Source: Amycolatopsis sp. NBC_01480
GTDB taxonomy: Bacteria > Actinomycetota > Actinomycetes > Mycobacteriales > Pseudonocardiaceae
Reading direction: 5' to 3'
DNA length: 64,000 nt
Assembly: GCF_036227205.1 (NCBI RefSeq)
Contig: NZ_CP109442.1
Location: forward strand, 7,874,001-7,938,000
Program-made: the position numbers and the translations under genes
Notes under the pieces: model-generated
What the model was told of the DNA's origin: nothing
What the model saw: only the letters and a program-made list of their open reading frames with translations
Databases searched by the model: none
In this document: in pieces, positions 43,882-51,908 of the stretch
How the letters are laid out: each line of letters opens with the position of its first letter
How positions within the stretch are numbered: position 1 is the stretch's first letter

Positions 43882-44083
43882 CGGTGGAGCAGGATCGGCT
43901 GACGTCCGCTTCGGGATGCCTTGTCGTCCCTGCACGTTGTCGACCGGCCCGCCCGATTCGTTACATCGAGTGATAACGATTGGGGAACCGTGACAACCAG
44001 ATGACGGACCTTTCATCTTCGGCGGCGGAGCCCGCCGGGCATCCGACGATCGGGTCATTCGCAGCACCCCACTGGAGGCTGGC
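43882..44083. promoter_or_regulatory. Divergent promoter region with an inverted repeat
   Basis: These 202 bases separate the response regulator from the secreted oxidase operon. CGTTA at 43959-43963 and TAACG at 43974-43978 form a small inverted repeat in a locally AT-rich stretch, a candidate operator. CTGGAGG precedes ATG 44084 and serves as ribosome site. Promoter boxes could not be assigned with confidence. Confidence 0.4.
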
Positions 44084-47000
44084 ATGGCTCGTCCGACCCT
44101 CCGCTCCGCGGCCATCGTCGTCGCCGCGCTCACCGGAATCGCGCTCGCGCTGCCGGTGGTGCTGCAGCACGGCATGCCACAAGCCCATGCCGCGCAACCG
44201 GGTTCGATCACCTTGCACGCGGAGAGCGCGCGCACCGTGGGAACCGCACCGGGTCAGGTCCGCAAGGGTGACGCGATCACCGGGTACAAGTGGCTGGTCG
44301 CCGCGGAGGACGTCGGGAATCCCCGCGACAGCCTGCAGAACTGCCTGCCCGCCCGTGCGGGCGGTGCCACGGATTTCGCGACGAAGTGCCAGTGGCCGTC
44401 GACGCGGTACACCCCGGGCAATGTCCCGATCGTCGCGCAGGGCGACCAGAACGACCTCAACGACACCAAGGCGCTCGACGCCCTGCCGCCGGGCAAGTAC
44501 CTGATCTCGGTCACCGCCGACGGCTACAAGATCGACGGCGCGCACTTCACCGTGGACGGCGGCACGCAGCGGGTGAACGTCACCATGCAGCCGTACCCGC
44601 TGCCTCTGGGCAACGTCCGCATCCGGGTGTTCAACGACTCCGCACCGGTCGACGCGACCTACGAGGTCGGCGCCGAGTCCGGCTTGGCGGGGTTCACCGC
44701 GCACCTGTCCGATGTGCTCGGTGAGGTTTCCACCGACTACTACGGAAACCCGTTGTGCACGAAGTACGTCCACAACGGAGCCGGCCAGATCGCCTTCACC
44801 GGGGGCAAGCCGGAGATCGACCCGGCGTCGACGGGCAAGTGCGTCAGCGACGCCCAGGGCGACATCCTCATCCCCAACATGGGACCGGATCGCTACGCCG
44901 CCACCGTCATCCCGCCGGTCGGCACCGACTGGGCCCAGACCACGACCCTGGAAGGCGCGCACGACTGGGACATCTGGACCCAGGAAGGCGCCACCGGGTT
45001 CGACACCGAGCAGACCATCGGCGCCGAGCCGGTGCCCGCGGTCGACTTCGGTTTCGTCCGGCCCAAGGCGCTGCCCGCGGGGCCGACCGGCGAGGTCAAG
45101 GGCGTCGCCGTGCAGATCGACACCTACGTCGGCGGGACCGGGGGAGTGGGCGTGCCCAACGCGGGTGTCGCCGGGGCGAACGTCCGCGGCCCGATCGACC
45201 GGCCGTACGTCGCGCTTTCCGCACTGGGCAACAACGACCAGGTGGCCTACATGGCCCGCGCGGGCAGCGACGGGAAGTTCGACATCAAGAACGTCCCGGA
45301 CGGCGACTACCAGCTGACGCTGTGGGACTACCCGCAGGAGGTGATCCTCGACAGCTTCAACGTCACGGTCGGCAATGGCGGTGTGGTCGACGTCGGGCAG
45401 AAGGGCCTCGTCGGCTGGCACGCCGCCATCGAGGGCACGATCTTCATCGACACCAACGGAAACGGCCGGCGCGACCCCGGGGAAGCGGGCGTGCCGAAGT
45501 TCCCGGTGTCGGTGAAGGAACGCGACAACTCCACAATGGACCAGGGCATCGCCGGGGTCACCACCGACGCCAGCGGCCACTACTCGATCCCCGAGGTCTA
45601 CCCGCTGAGCAAGTTCCTGGTGCTGGAGGCGTTCAACACCCGCTACAAGACGACCGGGATCACCTATCAGGCCGACAACCAGCCGACGCCGACCACCATG
45701 CTCGGTACCGCGGTGGACGTGTCCATCCTGCCGATCATCGGGCTCAAGGGCCGGGTCGACTGGGGCGTGCAGCCCTACGCCGGTGCGCAGAACGGCGGGA
45801 TCGTCGGCACCGTCACCTACGATACGACGCGCAACGAGCTCGACCCGCGCTACGCGGCGACCGAGTCCTACCAGCCGGGTATTCCGAACGTCCCGGTGCA
45901 CCTCTACGCCGTGCAACGTGACGCGAACGGCGATCCCGTGCTCAACCCGGACGGATCGACCGCCCGGGGGCCGGAACTGGCGGACACCTACACGTCCGAG
46001 ACGTGGCAGCAGCCGACCGGCTGCACGCCCCGCCTGTACAACGGTGATGTCCTGACCGGTCAGCAAGCGGTCGGGATCCCCGGGCAGGACCCACCGTCCT
46101 GTGTGGAATCCCCGATGAGCGGGATCCAGGTCCAGCCGAGTGACACCACGCCGGGCAACTTCGCGCAGACCGTGAACGGCAACTACGGCTTCGGCACCTC
46201 GAAGCTCAACCTGTACCCGCCGGGTGACGAGAACAACCCGGCACCGGGCAAGGACCTGCCGCTCTACGCGAACCTGGCCGACAACCACTACGACGACCAG
46301 CGCCTGGTCCCCGACGACTACCTCGTGTCGGTCGACATCCCGCAGAACCCGGTCGGCGGCAAGCCGATGTACCAGGTGACGAAGGAAGAAGACGTCAACA
46401 TCTTCAACGGCGACGGCTACTTGCCGCAGGAGAACTTCCCGCCGGCGCCAGACCTCTCCAGTGACCCGCCCAACCCGGCTCAGCCGCAGCCGGATCCCGG
46501 AGCGCCTCCGTCGGGTGGTGCGGGCATCGTGGCGCCCTGCGCGGGCGCGAACCACACCGTGCACGTAGCGAACCAGGCGTTCGTCAACGGTGGCGGCAGC
46601 CCCTTCGAGGGCCAGGCGAAGCCGCTGTGCGACCAAAAGCTCGTGACCGTCCGAGGTGGACAGTCGACGGCGCCGAACTTCAACCTCTTCACCGCCGTGC
46701 CGCTGCCGACGCACTTCTACGGCCTGACCATCAACGACCTCGGCCTGTCCAACGACCAGCGGTCCATCCAGTACGGCGAGGCGCAGCCGCTGCCGAACGT
46801 CCCGATGGGCGTCTACGACTGGAGCGGCCGGCTCGTCGACACCGTCACCACCGACTTCAACGGCTATTACGAGGCCCTGGAGCCGTCGACGTCGACGTAC
46901 AACTGCCCGCTGCCGGCGGGCCCGTGTCCCGGCATGTACCGGTTCGTCGGCAACGACCCGGGCCAGCCCGGTCACGTCAACCGCGACTACAACCCGCGGT

Positions 47001-49183
47001 TCCGGACCATCGCGACGAACTTCCAGGCCTGGCCGGGGCTCTACACCGTGACCGACACCGCGCCGACCCAGGTGGGCGTCGTGGCCTCGGCACCGGGCTC
47101 GACCCAGGTCAACCCGGTGAACTGCACCCCACCGGCCGGCGCACCCCAGATCTTCGCGCTCGACCGGCCCTTCCTGCGGCTGACCGACCTCCTGAACCGC
47201 ACGGTCACCCTCGACGGTGCCGGGTTCGGCGCCACGAAGGGCACCGGGCAGGTCGTCCTCACCCGCGCCGACGGCTCGACGGTGAACCTCGGTACCACGG
47301 CCTGGAGCGACACGCAGATCAAGTTCACCGTGCCGATCACGCTCGCCGGCGGACCGGTGAAGATCTCCGTCCGCAAGTCCGACGGGCAGACGACGGTCAA
47401 CGGCGTCGGACTGCAGGTCCTCGGGCTCGCCTACAACCCGCGGATCCTGCAGGTCAACCCGCCCACGCCGGCCCCGGCCGGCACGGGGTTCACCACCGTC
47501 CAAGCCGCGCTCGAGGCAGCGGCCCGGGGCAGCGGCCAGCAGGTCGTCGTCGTGTGGCCGGGCCCGCAGGGGCAGGACAACCCGCAGGGCGCGTACTTCG
47601 AGAACGTCGTGGTCCACTCGCAGGTGCGCCTGCAGGGCGTCGGCCCGGGCGGCTTCCGGCCGGACAGCAGCTATGTGCGGGGATCCGTGCTCAACGGCCT
47701 GGGCTTCAACCCGGACAACCCCTCGGGGACGGCGTGGTTCGCCCTCGTCGGCGGGCTGGCCCACCAGGGACCGGCGAACGTCCCGGACTCCGCGGTCGTC
47801 ACCGTGCTGGCCCCACCGGGCGGCAACACCGGCTCCGCGATCGACGGGTTCACCATCACCGGCGGCGCGCAGGCGGACTTCGCGACCAACCTCAACGACG
47901 TCTACGGCGGCACCAAGACACCCGCCGGGGCACCGGGCGCGGCGATCACCCAAGGCGGCGGCGTGTACGTCCACGCCGGGGTCACCGGGCTCGGCGTGTC
48001 GGACAACGTGATCGTCGGCAACGGCGGCTCGTACGGCGGTGGCGTGCGTGTCGGGACGCCGTACGACACGACGATCCACAACCGGAACCTGACCATCGAG
48101 CACAACCAGATCCGCGACAACGGCGGCACCAACCTGGCCGGCGGGATCGGGCTGTTCGACGGCACCGACAACTACTCCGTGCACCACAACGACCTGTGCG
48201 GCAACTTCTCCGCCGAGTACGGCGGCGGGATCAGCCACTACGGCCGCGGCACGGGCGGCGACATCGGGACCAACCGGCTGTGGTTCAACCAGTCCTACGA
48301 CGAGGCGGGCGGCATCATGATCGCCGGTGAGCTGAGCACCAACCTGAACCAGCCTTCGGCGGGCTCGGGACCGGTGACCGTGCACGAGAACCTCGTGCAG
48401 GACAACCTCGCCAACGACGACGGCGGCGGCATCCGGCTGCTGCAGGCCGGGAACTTCCCGATCTCGATCGTCAACAACATGATCACCGACAACATCTCCA
48501 CGCACGAGGGCGGCGGGCTGGCGCTCGACGACGCGACGAACGTCCGGATCGTCAACAACACCGTGATGAAGAACGTCACCACGGCCACGGCGATCACCAG
48601 CACGGGCGAGGCGGCCCCGGCCGGGTTGTCGACCGCGCTGAACAGCGCGCAGCTGCAGGCGACCCTGCCCGCGACCGCGCCGAAGTACAGCAAACCCTTG
48701 CTGTTCAACAACATCTTCTACGACAACCGGGCCGGCAACTGGAACGGGCTCTACGTCTCCGGCATCGCCTCACCGCAGGCACCGGCGGGTGACCCGGTCC
48801 GGCATTGGGACCTGGGTTCGGTGGACGCGGGTGTCACGCTGACGCCGACGTACTCGGTGCTGCAGCAGTACGACCCCGGCGTGACGCCGAACCCGACGAA
48901 CAAGATCGGGATCGACCCGCACGTCCGGACGCCGTTCGACGTCTCGGCCACGATCCTCACGTCGCGGACGTTCCCGTCCTTCCGGGAAGCGGTGATCGTC
49001 GCCCAGAACGTGGCGCCGCAGCTGCAGGGCGACTACCACCTGAGCGGACCGGTGCCACCGGCGAACGGCGGCGGTACGGGCTCGCAGCCCAACCCGGGCG
49101 GCGCGGTCCAGGCCCCCGCGATCGACTACGACGGGCAGCGGCGGCCCACCCCACCGGACATCGGCGCCGACGAAGCGTTCTGA
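44084..49183 (+). CDS. Large secreted protein with SdrD-like, IPT/TIG and right-handed beta-helix domains
   Basis: A 1,699-residue extracellular protein. A Sec signal covers residues 1-36 (AAIVVAALTGIALALPVVL, cut after QAHA). Beta-sandwich repeats follow, with SdrD_B/carboxypeptidase-regulatory-like units; IFIDTNGNGRRDPGEAGVP (about 452-470) is a calcium-binding-type signature. A Pro-rich linker lies near 790-810, an IPT/TIG-like domain near 1035-1110 (VTLDGAGFGATKGTGQVVL), and a beta-helix near 1130-1530 with repeated NN-x-I and GGG turns. The C-terminal PDIGADEAF is common at the end of secreted beta-helix proteins. It heads an operon of copper-oxidase-like and copper-import genes, so it may be the scaffold or substrate-binding part of that system. 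No catalytic residues were identified. Confidence 0.82.
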   Translation: MARPTLRSAAIVVAALTGIALALPVVLQHGMPQAHAAQPGSITLHAESARTVGTAPGQVRKGDAITGYKWLVAAEDVGNPRDSLQNCLPARAGGATDFATKCQWPSTRYTPGNVPIVAQGDQNDLNDTKALDALPPGKYLISVTADGYKIDGAHFTVDGGTQRVNVTMQPYPLPLGNVRIRVFNDSAPVDATYEVGAESGLAGFTAHLSDVLGEVSTDYYGNPLCTKYVHNGAGQIAFTGGKPEIDPASTGKCVSDAQGDILIPNMGPDRYAATVIPPVGTDWAQTTTLEGAHDWDIWTQEGATGFDTEQTIGAEPVPAVDFGFVRPKALPAGPTGEVKGVAVQIDTYVGGTGGVGVPNAGVAGANVRGPIDRPYVALSALGNNDQVAYMARAGSDGKFDIKNVPDGDYQLTLWDYPQEVILDSFNVTVGNGGVVDVGQKGLVGWHAAIEGTIFIDTNGNGRRDPGEAGVPKFPVSVKERDNSTMDQGIAGVTTDASGHYSIPEVYPLSKFLVLEAFNTRYKTTGITYQADNQPTPTTMLGTAVDVSILPIIGLKGRVDWGVQPYAGAQNGGIVGTVTYDTTRNELDPRYAATESYQPGIPNVPVHLYAVQRDANGDPVLNPDGSTARGPELADTYTSETWQQPTGCTPRLYNGDVLTGQQAVGIPGQDPPSCVESPMSGIQVQPSDTTPGNFAQTVNGNYGFGTSKLNLYPPGDENNPAPGKDLPLYANLADNHYDDQRLVPDDYLVSVDIPQNPVGGKPMYQVTKEEDVNIFNGDGYLPQENFPPAPDLSSDPPNPAQPQPDPGAPPSGGAGIVAPCAGANHTVHVANQAFVNGGGSPFEGQAKPLCDQKLVTVRGGQSTAPNFNLFTAVPLPTHFYGLTINDLGLSNDQRSIQYGEAQPLPNVPMGVYDWSGRLVDTVTTDFNGYYEALEPSTSTYNCPLPAGPCPGMYRFVGNDPGQPGHVNRDYNPRFRTIATNFQAWPGLYTVTDTAPTQVGVVASAPGSTQVNPVNCTPPAGAPQIFALDRPFLRLTDLLNRTVTLDGAGFGATKGTGQVVLTRADGSTVNLGTTAWSDTQIKFTVPITLAGGPVKISVRKSDGQTTVNGVGLQVLGLAYNPRILQVNPPTPAPAGTGFTTVQAALEAAARGSGQQVVVVWPGPQGQDNPQGAYFENVVVHSQVRLQGVGPGGFRPDSSYVRGSVLNGLGFNPDNPSGTAWFALVGGLAHQGPANVPDSAVVTVLAPPGGNTGSAIDGFTITGGAQADFATNLNDVYGGTKTPAGAPGAAITQGGGVYVHAGVTGLGVSDNVIVGNGGSYGGGVRVGTPYDTTIHNRNLTIEHNQIRDNGGTNLAGGIGLFDGTDNYSVHHNDLCGNFSAEYGGGISHYGRGTGGDIGTNRLWFNQSYDEAGGIMIAGELSTNLNQPSAGSGPVTVHENLVQDNLANDDGGGIRLLQAGNFPISIVNNMITDNISTHEGGGLALDDATNVRIVNNTVMKNVTTATAITSTGEAAPAGLSTALNSAQLQATLPATAPKYSKPLLFNNIFYDNRAGNWNGLYVSGIASPQAPAGDPVRHWDLGSVDAGVTLTPTYSVLQQYDPGVTPNPTNKIGIDPHVRTPFDVSATILTSRTFPSFREAVIVAQNVAPQLQGDYHLSGPVPPANGGGTGSQPNPGGAVQAPAIDYDGQRRPTPPDIGADEAF

Positions 49184-49285
49184 CCCACCCCGGATTCCGG
49201 TCCGGCCGCACTCACCTCCCCGGGGGTGCGGCCGGACCGGTTCCACCCCCATCCAGCATCGGCACCGGCTCGCCGGGAGGACATC

Positions 49286-50569
49286 GTGACCAGCGACAAC
49301 CAGCAGCGGCCGGCGAGGCCGATGAGCCGCCGCACCTTGCTCTACGGCGGCGCCGCGACCGTGGCGGCCGTCGCGGGCGGGCGGCTGCTCGGCTCCCGCC
49401 TCGACGCGCCGAGCCCGATCACCGTCCGGACGGCCGCCGCGGTCGTCCCGCCGGTGACCGAGGTGCACTTCGCGGCGACCGACGGCTGGGTCTCGATGCC
49501 GGCCGGCGCCCGCCAGATCCTGCCCTTCTGGCCCGACTCGCTGGCCCCGAGCCCGTTCGACCTCTACGTGTTCGGCTTCCGCGACGTGACCGGGCTGGAC
49601 GACGCCACGGTCAAGGCGCAACGCGGCAAGGCCCAGATCTCCGCGCCCCTGCTGGCTTTCGACCAGGGCACCGACATCAAGCTCACTCTCACCAACCTCG
49701 GCCTCTCCCAGCGCCCCGACCTCGTCGACGGTCACACCGTGCACTGGCACGGGTTCCAGAACGCCATCCCGCTGTTCGACGGCGTGCCGGAGCTGTCGAT
49801 CTCCGTGCCGATCGGCCGGGACTTCACCTACTTCTACCGCCCGCACGAGGCCGGCACGTACATGTACCACTGCCACTTCGAAGACGTCGAACACGTGCAG
49901 ATGGGCATGACCGGGGTGGTGTTCGTCCGGCCCGCGCAGAACAAGGCCCCGGTCGGCGGCGACCCGCTCGGCACGAAGTACGCCTACAACGACGGCGACG
50001 GCTCCACCCGCTACCAGCGCGAGTTCGCCTTCATGCTGACCGAGATCTGGGCCGAGGCGCACTACCGCGACGCCCACATCCAGACCACCGACTGGACCGA
50101 CTTCTCGCCCAGCTTCTGGACGATGAACGGCCGCTGCTACCCGGACACCCTGGTCCCGAACGGCAATCCCCTGACGACGGCGGCCGGACGTCTGCAGTAC
50201 CAGCCGAACAGCTCCCTGATCACCGCCAACGAAGGCGACCGCGTCCTGCTGCGCCTGGCCAACCTCGGCTACCAGAACCACTCGCTGACCGTCGACGGGA
50301 TCACGCTGACCACCGTCGCCAAGGACGCCGCCCCGCTGGTCGGCCGGGACGGCAGCCAGCACTACCTGACCGGCAACAGCGTCGAGGTCGGCCCGGGGGA
50401 GAGCCGGGACGTGCTGTTCACCGCGCCGTCGCCGGGCACCTACCTGCTCTACGACCGCGACTACGGCTTCTTGAACAACGGCGGAGGCGGCGGTTACGGC
50501 GGCCAGATGACCGAGATCCGGGTCAGTCCCGCCGGCACCCTCGGCCCGCAGACCATCCCCAACACCTGA
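49286..50569 (+). CDS. Multicopper oxidase, Tat-exported, copper ligands only in the first cupredoxin domain
   Basis: A 427-residue protein. A twin-arginine signal is present (MSRRTLLYGGAATVAAVAGG, Arg15-Arg16). Domain 1 has both His-x-His pairs, HWHG (153-155) and HCH (195-197), plus type 1 copper ligands Cys196, His203 and a Met at 206 or 208 in HCHFEDVEHVQMGM. Domain 2 (about 310-420) shows only NHSLTVDG where HPxHxHG is expected, and the terminal HCH block is replaced by YDRDYGFLNNGGGGGYGG. On its own it cannot build a normal trinuclear site, which needs four His-x-His motifs. GTG start with GGGAGG upstream. The next gene encodes the complementary ligands. Confidence 0.85.
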   Translation: MTSDNQQRPARPMSRRTLLYGGAATVAAVAGGRLLGSRLDAPSPITVRTAAAVVPPVTEVHFAATDGWVSMPAGARQILPFWPDSLAPSPFDLYVFGFRDVTGLDDATVKAQRGKAQISAPLLAFDQGTDIKLTLTNLGLSQRPDLVDGHTVHWHGFQNAIPLFDGVPELSISVPIGRDFTYFYRPHEAGTYMYHCHFEDVEHVQMGMTGVVFVRPAQNKAPVGGDPLGTKYAYNDGDGSTRYQREFAFMLTEIWAEAHYRDAHIQTTDWTDFSPSFWTMNGRCYPDTLVPNGNPLTTAAGRLQYQPNSSLITANEGDRVLLRLANLGYQNHSLTVDGITLTTVAKDAAPLVGRDGSQHYLTGNSVEVGPGESRDVLFTAPSPGTYLLYDRDYGFLNNGGGGGYGGQMTEIRVSPAGTLGPQTIPNT

Positions 50570-50583
50570 GCAGGACACACACC

Positions 50584-51882
50584 ATGAACCCGACGCGCTC
50601 GCCCCGCTTCACCACCGCGGCCCCGGTCGTCCTGGCCGTCGCCATCGTCGTCGCGCTCACCATGCCGATGCCTTCGGCGGCCGCGGCGACCACCGACGGA
50701 CTGCCCTGCGAAGCCAACTCCGCCAACACGTTCTCCCTCGACGCCAAGGCCGGGTACGTGTCCACACCGGACGGCAACTCGATCTACATGTGGAGCTACT
50801 CCTCGAGCACGAAGGCGTTCCAGCTGCCCGGTCCGATGCTCTGCGTGGACTCGGGGGTCACGGTCACCGTCGTCCTGCACAACACGCTGCCGGAGGCCAC
50901 CTCGATCCTCTTCCCCGGCCAGCACCACCAGCGGGCCGACGGCCATCCCGCGCAGCCGCAGGCCGACAGCACCGGCCTGACTTCGCTGACCGACGCGGCC
51001 GCGCCGCTCACGGGTTCGGTGACCTACACCTTCACCGCCGGCTCGCCGGGCACCTACCTCTACGAGAGCGGCACCGACGTCGCCAAGCAGCGTGAGATGG
51101 GCCTGTCGGGTGCGCTCGTCGTGCGCCCGCCCGGGCAGCCCGACCACGCCAACGGCCGCGCCGACTCGGCGTTCGACCTCAACCGCGAGTACGTCTACCT
51201 GCTGTCCGAAGTGGACCCCGACCTGCACCTCGCCGTCGAGCGCAAGCGCGCCTTCGACGTCACCAAGACCAAGGCGCGGTACTTCTTCATCAACGGCCGC
51301 AGCATGCCCGACACGATCGCGCCCACCGGCGCGGCCTGGCTGCCCAACCAGCCCTACGGCTCGCTGGTGCACCTCAAGCCCTTCGTGCCCGGTGACCCGA
51401 ACAGCAGGCCCGCGCTCGTGCGCTACCTCAACGCCGGTTCGGTGAACTACCCGTTCCACCCGCACGGCAACGACCAGCGCGTGATCACCGAGGACGGCCA
51501 GCCGGTGCAGGGCGCCGGCGGCAGCGACGCCTCCTACGACAAGTTCCTCATCGACATCGGGCCCGGCCAGAGCGCCGACACCCTCGACCAGTGGGTCGAC
51601 GCCGAGCACTGGAACGGTGAGACCAACCCGATCCCGGTCCCGCTGCCGCAGCTGCAGGACCAGATCGTCGGGCCGGGCACGGAGACGTGGTTCAGCGAGA
51701 ACCCGTACCTGGGCGGCCAGCCGGGCGAGGTGCCCGCGGGCGTCGTCCGCAACAACCAGTGCGGCGAGTACTACATGGTCGCCCACAGCCACGCACTCGA
51801 GCAGGCCACCAACTACGGCGCGAGCTTCGGCGGGATGATGACCCTCGTGCGCATCGACCCGGCCGCCGGGTGCCCGTCATGA
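50584..51882 (+). CDS. Multicopper oxidase-like protein, His-x-His motifs only in the second domain
   Basis: A 432-residue secreted protein (Sec signal about 1-35, ending SAAAA). Domain 1 (about 40-180) has lost the copper motifs: PGQHHQRADG stands for HWHG, and YLYESGTDVAKQREMG for the second pair. Domain 2 keeps two His-x-His pairs, FHPHGND (292-294) and AHSHALEQ (401-403), but the type 1 Cys is Ser402, and the type 1 His positions are Tyr289 and Gln. It therefore offers exactly the half of a trinuclear site that the preceding oxidase lacks. It follows that gene by 14 bp. Confidence 0.82.
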   Translation: MNPTRSPRFTTAAPVVLAVAIVVALTMPMPSAAAATTDGLPCEANSANTFSLDAKAGYVSTPDGNSIYMWSYSSSTKAFQLPGPMLCVDSGVTVTVVLHNTLPEATSILFPGQHHQRADGHPAQPQADSTGLTSLTDAAAPLTGSVTYTFTAGSPGTYLYESGTDVAKQREMGLSGALVVRPPGQPDHANGRADSAFDLNREYVYLLSEVDPDLHLAVERKRAFDVTKTKARYFFINGRSMPDTIAPTGAAWLPNQPYGSLVHLKPFVPGDPNSRPALVRYLNAGSVNYPFHPHGNDQRVITEDGQPVQGAGGSDASYDKFLIDIGPGQSADTLDQWVDAEHWNGETNPIPVPLPQLQDQIVGPGTETWFSENPYLGGQPGEVPAGVVRNNQCGEYYMVAHSHALEQATNYGASFGGMMTLVRIDPAAGCPS

Positions 51883-51908
51883 CGACCCCGGGCCGAGAGG
51901 ACAGGACC

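Noticed and set aside
43961..48505. A minus-strand open frame of over 1,500 codons opposite the large secreted-protein gene
   Set aside because: It is Val/Arg/Asp/Gly-rich low-complexity sequence with no domain, caused by GC-biased codons of the plus-strand gene, which has a signal peptide, domains and a ribosome site.
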